Origin: Gammaproteobacteria bacterium
GTDB lineage: Bacteria > Pseudomonadota > Gammaproteobacteria > Burkholderiales > Rhodocyclaceae
DNA: 64,000 nucleotides
Reading direction: 5' to 3'
Assembly: GCA_029289235.1 (NCBI GenBank)
Contig: JARFTZ010000060.1
Location: 1-64,000, forward strand
Shown: positions 43,498 to 50,705 of the stretch, one piece after another
How the letters are laid out: every line of letters begins with the position of its first letter
Position numbering within the stretch: the first letter of the stretch is position 1
The notes under the pieces: model-generated
Told to the model about the DNA's origin: nothing
Databases searched by the model: none
The model's input: the letters and a program-made list of their open reading frames with translations, nothing else
Position numbers and translations under genes: made by a program

Positions 43498-44271
43498 TCA
43501 TTGCTCCAGTTTGAAGAGAACAGGTACGAAAACCCAGCTCTCGACGGCAGTGCCGCCGCGTCGGGCCGGGATGAATCGCCAGCGGCGTACGGTGCGCCGG
43601 GCGGACTCGTCGAGGCGGGGGCTGCCCGAGGAAGTCTTCAATTCCACCTCATCCGCATTGCCTTCCGGCGAAACCCGCACGCGCAGGATCACCTTGCCCT
43701 CCTCGCCTAGCCGACGCGATGCGGGGGGGTATGGCGGTGCGGGATTGTTCAGGTAGCCAGCGTCGAAACGGGCCGGGGTCGGCGGCCCGTCGCCCGCGCC
43801 GTCGCTGCCCGCCGCCTTGCCGGAAGTGCCGCCGGCCACGCCGTCGCCGCCGCTTCTGGAACCACTGCCTTGGCCGGCCTTGCCGACATCATCGGCCTTG
43901 GACGATTCCAGCAGCGGGCTCACCGGAGCGGCTGGAGAAATCGGCGCCTGGCTCGCCGATGCCTCGAGCGCCGGCGACGATGCGGCAACCGGTCGTGATA
44001 CCGGTCGTGAAACCGGGCGAGGATTGGGGCGCATGCTGGGTTTTACCCGGGATCGCGGCTGTGGCACGGCGGCGGGAACACGCGCCGGCATTGCCGCGGG
44101 CGCCGGCGACGGTTCGATCAGCGAAGCCATGATCACCGGCAGATCGGGCCGGACAGGAGGCCGTTGCCCCCCCGCGGCAAAAGCAGCCAACACAAGCACA
44201 TGGACGGCCAGCACCGCTACCAGCACGCCCCCGCGTCTGGCCGGCGAGGGCGATTCAACGAGATAACTCAT
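43498..44271 (-). CDS. tonB: TonB energy transducer (second set)
   Basis: 257 residues from MSYLVESPSP. It has an N-terminal anchor (GGVLVAVLAVHVLVLAAFAAGG), a Pro/Arg-rich spacer (SRVKPSMRPNPRPVSRPVSR) and a C-terminal TonB domain (YPPASRRLGEEGKVILRVRV, WRFIPARR). An AAGGTGG sequence precedes the ATG, which overlaps the upstream membrane-protein stop by 4 bp. Belongs to the B12 operon. Confidence 0.9.
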   Translation of the reverse strand: MSYLVESPSPARRGGVLVAVLAVHVLVLAAFAAGGQRPPVRPDLPVIMASLIEPSPAPAAMPARVPAAVPQPRSRVKPSMRPNPRPVSRPVSRPVAASSPALEASASQAPISPAAPVSPLLESSKADDVGKAGQGSGSRSGGDGVAGGTSGKAAGSDGAGDGPPTPARFDAGYLNNPAPPYPPASRRLGEEGKVILRVRVSPEGNADEVELKTSSGSPRLDESARRTVRRWRFIPARRGGTAVESWVFVPVLFKLEQ

Positions 44272-44552
44272 CGCCAGCCACCTTTCCGTTCCGCTGCCAT
44301 CAGGCAGTCGGCGAGACAACTGAGTGCGGAGGCAGCGACTATCCACAAGGCCAGAGCAACGATGAACGCCAGACGCAACAGGCGGCCCCGGCCGACCCCG
44401 CCAAAGTCAAAAAAAGCCCATGGAATTGACGCATCCGCCGCCAGGCCGAGCAGTGCGGCGATCAACACGGTCATGGCAATCGCGCCGAACAAGGGGGCGA
44501 CGCGGAATTCCGGCGACCGTGGGAAGGGCAGCGTGGCAGAAGAGGAGAACAT
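44268..44552 (-). CDS. Small two-helix membrane protein in cobalamin operon
   Basis: 94 residues from MFSSSATLPF (a GTG one codon earlier is possible). It has two hydrophobic segments (LFGAIAMTVLIAALLGLAAD and LAFIVALALWIVAASALSCLA). Family not recognised. It is between cbiZ (38 bp) and tonB (4-bp overlap), with AAGGGAA before the start. Position suggests a role in corrinoid uptake or in stabilising TonB-ExbBD, but that is inference. Confidence 0.65.
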   Translation of the reverse strand: MFSSSATLPFPRSPEFRVAPLFGAIAMTVLIAALLGLAADASIPWAFFDFGGVGRGRLLRLAFIVALALWIVAASALSCLADCLMAAERKGGWR

Positions 44553-44590
44553 CACCAGTTCCCTTCAAGTGTGATCAGGACGGCCCGCAC

Positions 44591-45502
44591 TTACGAGTCA
44601 CCGGAAGAGACCACCGCCCCGGGCAGGAAATAGCCGTTCTGTTTGCCGAGCGACTCGACCACCGCCGCATAGGTCGCCTTGCCGATCAGCTCGCCGATCC
44701 GGCTGTGCCCGCCGGTATAGCTCGCCTGCGGCCCGGTCGTTCCCGAGACGACGATGACGCTGTCGGTGCCGGTTCCGGTCGCCTGCATCGATGGCGAATA
44801 GGTACTCGGCACCTGGAGGTCCTGCAGTGCCGCCGTTTTCCCCTCGGTCACCGTGACGATCGCCCGCGCCATGGCCGCGTCGGTCAGACGGGCATTGGTC
44901 AGCACCATGATGTTGATCGTGCCTTGGGGCGTCTCGCCCTCGATGTACGTACCTTCGTCGACACCGGTACGAATGGCGTTCGTCTTGGCGCCGGCGGTCG
45001 CCAGCACGATCACGGTCAGCGGGCCGAACTCCCTGGTCACAACGGCGAGGTTGTCCATGTCGGCCGCGGTGGCCATGGTCGCCATCTCGCCGCGTCCGAC
45101 GCCGAGCGCGTTCGCCAGACCGGCGCGGACATGTTCGAGATAGACCTTGCCGCCGCAACCGTCGGCATTCATGAATTCCTTGCCGACACGCGCCCAGAGC
45201 AGCGGATCGGCCGAATGGTTGATGATCGCCCTGGCGTCGACGAAGCCGTCGCCGGTCGACAGCACCCTTCGTTTTCCCGGGAAGGTGACGACCAGGGACT
45301 TTTCCCAGAAGCCGTCACGTTCGCTCCTGACGACCTTCGCCTCGGCCTCGACGGCCTCCGGCATCGCGAGGCGCTCGGCGGCGAACACACCCTGCGCCGA
45401 AGCGGAGAGGAACAGGCAGAACAGCAGCAGGGGCAGTCGACGCCCGCAACTTCGCCGCTCCGCCGGAAAGGGCGCCGCATCCACCGCCGCCGCCGTCATG
45501 TC
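44591..45502 (-). CDS. cbiZ: Adenosylcobinamide amidohydrolase (CbiZ), apparently exported
   Basis: 303 residues from the ATG at 45502. The CbiZ domain fills residues about 55-290 with WARVGKEFMN, AADMDNLAVVTREFG, the TNAIRTGVDEGTY block and TGGHSRIGELIGKATY. CbiZ removes the aminopropanol side chain of adenosylcobinamide to give adenosylcobyric acid for salvage. Unusually, an Arg-preceded hydrophobic stretch (RRLPLLLFCLFLSASAQGVF, Ala-x-Ala-like end) forms a likely signal peptide, placing it in the periplasm. A longer start at 45652 would add 50 poorly coding residues. A cobalamin riboswitch lies 300 bp upstream. Confidence 0.82.
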   Translation of the reverse strand, partial: DMTAAAVDAAPFPAERRSCGRRLPLLLFCLFLSASAQGVFAAERLAMPEAVEAEAKVVRSERDGFWEKSLVVTFPGKRRVLSTGDGFVDARAIINHSADPLLWARVGKEFMNADGCGGKVYLEHVRAGLANALGVGRGEMATMATAADMDNLAVVTREFGPLTVIVLATAGAKTNAIRTGVDEGTYIEGETPQGTINIMVLTNARLTDAAMARAIVTVTEGKTAALQDLQVPSTYSPSMQATGTGTDSVIVVSGTTGPQASYTGGHSRIGELIGKATYAAVVESLGKQNGYFLPGAVVSSGDS

Positions 45503-45804
45503 CAGTGAAGCATTGGCGGTTTCCGCGACATTGATTGGAGACGCACTCTCCGGCGAGCGCCGGACGAAGTGCGGGATTCGTGAACTTCGGGAGACAGCGC
45601 TGAGGCTGTCGTGATGCTGGCTGCTGCGTAACGTGCAGGACTTGCGCTGCATGATCGGACCCCATTCAGACCTTATCGTCTGACCTTCTGCCCGGCAGGC
45701 GGAGAAGAGGATCGGGAGGCAAGTCGCCGCAAAGCCCCGGTCGAATTCTGGCCGCCCCCCGCACCCCACGGAAGGTCAATTGCTCAAGCCGCCGAACCAC
45801 TGGC

Positions 45805-46065
45805 GGCACCTGCATCAGGCCGGTCTCCGGACTCGCGGGTGGATGCCAGAACCGGCTTCCGGTGCATCGCCTTCCCGGACCGTTCGCGCACGTCATGACT
45901 GACGCCACGTGGCGGTCCAGTGACTGGCTCCTCCGGGGAGAAGAAGCCGTGAAGCACCTTGACTCGCTTACCGTTGCGGGGGCAGCCGGGGCATTGCGGC
46001 GGATTCGTCGTTCGCCGCGCACCCCGTTCCCGTTTAACCCGTCAGCGACGCTGAACGAGCACCTG
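45805..46065 (-). promoter_or_regulatory. Cobalamin riboswitch upstream of cbiZ operon
   Basis: Read on the minus strand it contains AGGTGC, GGTTAAACGGGAAC, a GCTGCCCCCGCAACGG block followed by GTAAGCGAG, AGTCACTGG, GGGAAGGCG and a B12 box AGTCCGGAGACCGGCCTGAT. This is the full set of cobalamin-riboswitch conserved elements in order. It would repress cbiZ and the tonB-exbBD genes when adenosylcobalamin is plentiful. Confidence 0.93.
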
Positions 46066-46153
46066 CTGCATTGTCGCGATCGCCCTCGCCGAAAGTGCGC
46101 GGACGTCGCGGAATTGCGTTACTGCTGATACGTTTCTACCGACGGCATACCGC

Positions 46154-46501
46154 TCAAGCGGCATCCCTTTTCGAAGCTGCTTCCTCGATCTCGCGACGCA
46201 TCTTTTCGCGCATGCGCGCGCCGCCGATGTAGTAGCCGATGAACCCGGCGCCCAGCGCCGCCTGCAAGGCAAAGAGCATCGAGGCGATCTCCCCGCTGGC
46301 CGGTTCGATCAGAGGCTCGAACCACGGCTGGTAATCCGGCCGAATCTCGCCGATCAGGTTCTTGGCCTGGTCATCGGCGCCACCGAAAATCGCCACTTCC
46401 TCGCCATCCGGCCCGGCAGCCGGACGCTCGACGATCCACAGCGGCACCAGTGCGAGAAAAACCACACCGAGGATCAGCAACAGATTCTGTGTGCGCTTCA
46501 T
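46154..46501 (-). CDS. cbiN: Cobalt transport protein CbiN
   Basis: 115 residues, two membrane helices ([18 protein letters not shown] and [19 protein letters not shown]) with a periplasmic loop containing [12 protein letters not shown] and [10 protein letters not shown], both CbiN signatures. It assists CbiM in Co(II) uptake. Its ATG overlaps the cbiM stop by 4 bp. CbiQ and CbiO, the usual energising parts, are not encoded next to it. A riboswitch for the next operon begins 89 bp after its stop. Confidence 0.9.
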   Translation of the reverse strand: MKRTQNLLLILGVVFLALVPLWIVERPAAGPDGEEVAIFGGADDQAKNLIGEIRPDYQPWFEPLIEPASGEIASMLFALQAALGAGFIGYYIGGARMREKMRREIEEAASKRDAA

Positions 46502-47175
46502 GCCTGCACCTCCCGCGGTTCAGCCAGTTTCATATCCTGCAACTCCTTTGGGTTGAAGCGGGCCAGCGCATTGAAGACGAGCACCGTCAGCAGGCCTTCG
46601 CTGATCGCCAGCGGAATCTGCGTAACCGCGAAGATGCCGGCGAACTTGGCCAGCGACACCATGAAGCCGCCGGCCGGGTCGGGGAACGCCCACGCCAGCT
46701 GCACCGAGGTGGTGACGTAGGTCATCAGGTCGGCAAGGCTCGCGGCGAGGAATACGCCCACGGCCAGCGAGGCGCCGAGCGAACGCGCCAGCTTGAACAC
46801 GCCGTAGGCGACGAAGGGGCCGACGATAGCCATCGAAAAGATGTTGGCGCCGAGCGTGGTCAAGCCGCCATGCGCCAGCAACAGGGCCTGGAAGAGCAGG
46901 ACGACCGCGCCGATCGGCGCCATCGCCGCCGGCCCGAACAACAGCGCGCCGAGGCCGGTTCCGGTCGGGTGAGAGCAGCTGCCGGTCACCGAAGGAATCT
47001 TCAGGGCCGAGAGAACGAAGGAGAAGGCGGCGGCGACGCCGAGGAGGATGCGCTGCTCCGGGTTCGCGGCGATGCGCTTCTTGATTGATTGAACGCCCCA
47101 GGCGACGAATGGCAACGAGGCCACGCTCCAGCCGATGGCGTGTTCGACGGGCAGGAAGCCCTCCATGATGTGCAT
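46498..47175 (-). CDS. cbiM: Cobalt transporter substrate-binding subunit CbiM
   Basis: 225 residues from MHIMEGFLP, the invariant CbiM N-terminus whose Met1-His2 amino-terminal segment coordinates the metal. It also contains [12 protein letters not shown] and [11 protein letters not shown] blocks, with several membrane helices. A reading frame that starts at 47508 runs through the riboswitch and is not used. The start has GAGGGAG 6 bases upstream. With CbiN it forms the S-component of an ECF-type cobalt transporter under cobalamin riboswitch control. Confidence 0.94.
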   Translation of the reverse strand: MHIMEGFLPVEHAIGWSVASLPFVAWGVQSIKKRIAANPEQRILLGVAAAFSFVLSALKIPSVTGSCSHPTGTGLGALLFGPAAMAPIGAVVLLFQALLLAHGGLTTLGANIFSMAIVGPFVAYGVFKLARSLGASLAVGVFLAASLADLMTYVTTSVQLAWAFPDPAGGFMVSLAKFAGIFAVTQIPLAISEGLLTVLVFNALARFNPKELQDMKLAEPREVQA

Positions 47176-47348
47176 TATTTCTCCCTCGCAAAACAACGAT
47201 GCAGCAATGACATGCGTGTTCGACGGGGAAGAATGCTGGCGCAATGAACGATAGCGCGAGCGCTGGTAGCCTGGAATGCGAGAATAAAGACCTGGAACTG
47301 CCCTGCTCGCCACCAGACGGCCGGCTTCACCCCACCCCGGGGAACACC

Positions 47349-47570
47349 TAACCAATTCTGGGCCGGTCTTCTGACTCGCCTTCGTCCTCCTCCGGCGCCT
47401 TCCCATGCGCATAAAGATACGCCGCACAGTGGCATTTGCCGGATTCGTCTGGCCTACAGCAGCGGGGGGCTGTGCCGGAATGGCTGCACCAAGGGTAATA
47501 AATACCAAGGTACAGAATCACCGGCTTCCCGTTTCACCCGGCTCCACGGTCGCAAAGCAGGGCACCCAAA
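47349..47570 (-). promoter_or_regulatory. Cobalamin riboswitch upstream of cbiMN
   Basis: On the minus strand: GGTGCCC, GGGTGAAACGGGAAGCCGG, CAGCCCCCCGCTGCTGTAGG, GCCACTG, GGGAAGGCG and the B12 box GAGTCAGAAGACCGGCC, in canonical order. It ends about 170 bp before the cbiM ATG. The element explains cobalt import being tuned to cobalamin level. Confidence 0.95.
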
Positions 47571-47816
47571 ACAGGAGGGGATTCTATGCCTCGTTTTTTC
47601 CAATGACAAGAAAAAAGCGGGGAACTGCGCAAATCCGAAACGCCAGCCTCTTGCCGACATCGACGCCCGGACCGGGTGTTTTTCACGGCAGGTCATCGGA
47701 TTTGCCTTTCAATCGTTACGAGATTTCAACAAAACACAGCCTGCATGACTCGTTATACTCCGGCAATTCCGCTTGCCGCCTCCAGCGGTCACAAAAAACC
47801 CGACGAATCAAGGACC

Positions 47817-50141
47817 ATGACCCAGAGCCCTGCCACGCCGACAGCCCTCCAACCCATACTCCCGACATCTTCACAGATTCCGCTGCCGGAGGCCTGGCAG
47901 CCTGTCGTCGAGGCACAACTCGTGAAAGAGGAAAAGGTCCTGGCCTGGCTGGAAATCGACCTCAACACCAGCCTGCATTTCGGCAAGGGGCTGATCGTCC
48001 TGACCGACCGTCGCCTGCTCGCGCGCACCGGCGACACTCCGGAATGGCAAAGCCAGCCGTTGCGCGAGGGCTTGCGCCTGACGCGTCGCGACCATGCCGG
48101 CGTCGGCAGTCTCGAGCTTTTCGACGCCACCGGCCGGCTGGCGCACTGGCGCTACACCCTCGGCCAGGACGTCGCCGCCGGGCGCCTGATCGACCACGTC
48201 AACCGCCAACTGGACTTCGTCGTCACTGGGGTCGCTCCGACGCCGCCGGCGCAGGCCGTTTGCCCGAAATGCGAAACCCCGCTGCTCGCCGGACAGGATG
48301 AATGCCCGGTCTGCAGCAAGGAAGAACTGACGCCGCCTTCCACCTGGACCCTGTTCCGCCTGTGGCGCTTCGCCCGCCCGTACCGCTGGCAGCTTCTCGC
48401 CGGCTTCCTGCTTTCGCTGGCCACTACCGCGGCGACGCTGGTGCCGCCGTACATGACCATGCCGCTGATGGACAAGGTACTGATCCCGTACCAGAACGGC
48501 AAACCGATCGACACGGGCCTCGTCACGCTCTACCTCTCCGGCCTGCTCGGCGCAGCGCTGCTGGCCTGGGTGCTTGGCTGGGCGCGCACCTACATCCTCG
48601 CCCTCGTTTCCGAGCGCATTGGCCGCGACCTGCGCACGACGACCTATGAGCATCTCCTGAAGCTCTCGCAGGAATACTTCGGCGGCAAGCGCACCGGCGA
48701 CCTGATGGCACGAATCGGTTCGGAAACCGACCGCATCAACATCTTCATCTCGCTGCATTTCCTCGACTTCGCCACCGACGTGTTGATGATCAGCATGACG
48801 ACGCTGATCCTCGTTTCGATCAACCCGTGGCTGGCACTGGTCACGCTGCTGCCGCTGCCGGTCATCGCCTTCCTGATCCACACCGTGCGCGAGCGGCTGC
48901 GCACCGGCTTCGAGAAGGTCGACCGCATCTGGGCCGAGGTCACCAACGTGCTCGCCGACACCATTCCCGGCATCCGCGTGGTCAAGGCTTTCGCCCAGGA
49001 GAGCCGCGAGGCCGCGCGCTTCCGCGCCGCCAACCAGCACAACCTGGAAGTCAACGACAAGGTCAACAAGGTCTGGTCGCTGTTCGGCCCCACGGTAACG
49101 CTGCTCACCGAGGTCGGCCTGCTGATCATCTGGGGCTTCGGCATCTGGCAAATCTCGCGCAACGACATCTCGGTCGGCGTACTCACCGCCTTCCTCGCCT
49201 ACATCGGCCGCTTCTACACCCGCCTCGACTCGATGAGCCGCATCGTTTCGGTGACGCAAAAAGCTGCGGCGGGGGCCAAGCGCATCTTCGACATTCTCGA
49301 CCACGTTTCCAGCGTGCCGGAGCCCGCCACGCCGGTGCATCTGCCCGCCGTCGCCGGACGCATCGAACTGCGCAACGTCGGCTTCCGCTACGGCACGCGC
49401 AGCGTCACGCGCGACATCAGCCTGACCATCGAGCCGGGCGAGATGGTCGGCCTGGTCGGCCACAGCGGCTCCGGCAAGAGCACCATGGTCAACCTGATCT
49501 GCCGGTTCTACGACGTTTCCGAAGGCGCGATCCTGATCGATGGCGTCGACATCCGTTCGGTGCCGGTCGCCGAGTACCGGAAGAACATCGGCCTCGTGCT
49601 GCAGGAACCTTTCCTGTTCTTCGGCACGATCGCCGAGAACATCGCCTACGGCAAGCCCGACGCGACACGCGAGGAGATCGTCGCCGCGGCGCGCGCCGCT
49701 CATGCGCACGAGTTCATCCTGCGCCTGCCACACGGCTACGACTCGCTGGTCGGCGAACGCGGACAGGCCCTCTCAGGCGGCGAACGCCAGCGCATCTCCA
49801 TTGCTCGAGCGTTACTCATCGACCCGAAGATCCTGATCCTCGACGAGGCCACCTCCTCGGTGGATACGACGACCGAAAAGGAAATCCAGAAGGCGCTCGA
49901 CAACCTCGTGCGCGGTCGCACCACGATCGCCATCGCCCACCGTCTTTCCACGCTGCGCGAGGCCAACCGGCTGGTGGTGCTCGACCGCGGCAGCGTCGTC
50001 GAGGTCGGCAATCACGACGAACTGATGGCGCAGGAAGGCCACTATTACCGCCTGTATCAGGCACAGGCCCGCAACGTCGACACTGAAGGCGGCTCGGATC
50101 TCGAAGCGGGCGGCGAAGACGACAAGGGAGACCGCGAATGA
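47817..50141 (+). CDS. ABC exporter (cyanophycin-locus type) with N-terminal cytoplasmic/zinc-ribbon region
   Basis: 774 residues. The first 145 residues are a soluble region ending in a zinc ribbon (CPKC...CPVC, about 149-168). Then come six membrane helices of an exporter TMD (YRWQLLAGFLLSLATTAATL to AAAGAKRIFDILD) and a C-terminal ATPase with Walker A GHSGSGKST (about 548), LSGGERQR (about 651) and Walker B ILILDEATSSVD. The start has AAGGACC upstream; an earlier ATG at 47745 is possible. It overlaps the DUF1854 gene by 4 bp and precedes two cphA genes. The substrate is unknown. Confidence 0.9.
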   Translation: MTQSPATPTALQPILPTSSQIPLPEAWQPVVEAQLVKEEKVLAWLEIDLNTSLHFGKGLIVLTDRRLLARTGDTPEWQSQPLREGLRLTRRDHAGVGSLELFDATGRLAHWRYTLGQDVAAGRLIDHVNRQLDFVVTGVAPTPPAQAVCPKCETPLLAGQDECPVCSKEELTPPSTWTLFRLWRFARPYRWQLLAGFLLSLATTAATLVPPYMTMPLMDKVLIPYQNGKPIDTGLVTLYLSGLLGAALLAWVLGWARTYILALVSERIGRDLRTTTYEHLLKLSQEYFGGKRTGDLMARIGSETDRINIFISLHFLDFATDVLMISMTTLILVSINPWLALVTLLPLPVIAFLIHTVRERLRTGFEKVDRIWAEVTNVLADTIPGIRVVKAFAQESREAARFRAANQHNLEVNDKVNKVWSLFGPTVTLLTEVGLLIIWGFGIWQISRNDISVGVLTAFLAYIGRFYTRLDSMSRIVSVTQKAAAGAKRIFDILDHVSSVPEPATPVHLPAVAGRIELRNVGFRYGTRSVTRDISLTIEPGEMVGLVGHSGSGKSTMVNLICRFYDVSEGAILIDGVDIRSVPVAEYRKNIGLVLQEPFLFFGTIAENIAYGKPDATREEIVAAARAAHAHEFILRLPHGYDSLVGERGQALSGGERQRISIARALLIDPKILILDEATSSVDTTTEKEIQKALDNLVRGRTTIAIAHRLSTLREANRLVVLDRGSVVEVGNHDELMAQEGHYYRLYQAQARNVDTEGGSDLEAGGEDDKGDRE

Positions 50142-50608
50142 GCACAACGCATGATTTCCAGCTTCACCGCGACGCATTCGGAAAACTGATCTTCACCGGC
50201 AGCGATGGCGAGGCGCACGAAGCCCTGCCGGTACGCGCCTTCCCGATCGGCGCGCCGGACAAAGGCATCGCGCTGGTCGATCCGCACGGCCACGAACTGG
50301 CCTGGATCGATGCGCTCGCCGACCTTGATGCCGAGCGGCGCCAATTGGTCGAAAGCGAACTCGCCAGCCGCGAATTCATGCCGGTCATCGAACGCATCAT
50401 CGAAGTCTCCAGCTACGCGACGCCAAGCACCTGGACGATCGTCACCAATCGCGGGGAAACGAAACTGATCCTGAAGGGCGAGGAAGACATTCGCCGCCTC
50501 GCCGCACAGGCCCTGCTGATCGCCGACAGCAACGGCATCCAGTACCTGATTCGCGACCGCGGCGCGCTCGACGCGCACAGTCGCAAAATCCTGGATCGCT
50601 TCCTTTGA
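50138..50608 (+). CDS. DUF1854 protein
   Basis: 156 residues. Recognisable DUF1854 blocks are EALPVRAFPIGAPDKGIALVD, HELAWIDALADL, SREFMPVIERI, YATPSTWTI and LIRDRGALDAHSRKIL. The predicted mixed alpha/beta fold is cytoplasmic. The ATG overlaps the ABC exporter stop (ATGA) and the cphA-like gene follows 97 bp downstream. The ABC-DUF1854-CphA gene order recurs in betaproteobacteria but the role is not established; it may regulate the exporter. Confidence 0.9.
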   Translation: MSTTHDFQLHRDAFGKLIFTGSDGEAHEALPVRAFPIGAPDKGIALVDPHGHELAWIDALADLDAERRQLVESELASREFMPVIERIIEVSSYATPSTWTIVTNRGETKLILKGEEDIRRLAAQALLIADSNGIQYLIRDRGALDAHSRKILDRFL

Positions 50609-50705
50609 TATCCGGGTCAGCCGAATGGCGCTTTCCGCGTTATTCGGCCCATAATTGCCAGCTCATTCTCACCTTCGCAACCGACTGCCCCGCGCAGGAA
50701 AACAC

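Noticed and set aside
47176-47508. N-terminal extension of CbiM through the riboswitch
   Set aside because: The open frame overlaps the conserved riboswitch elements, and mature CbiM needs the MH N-terminus at 47175.
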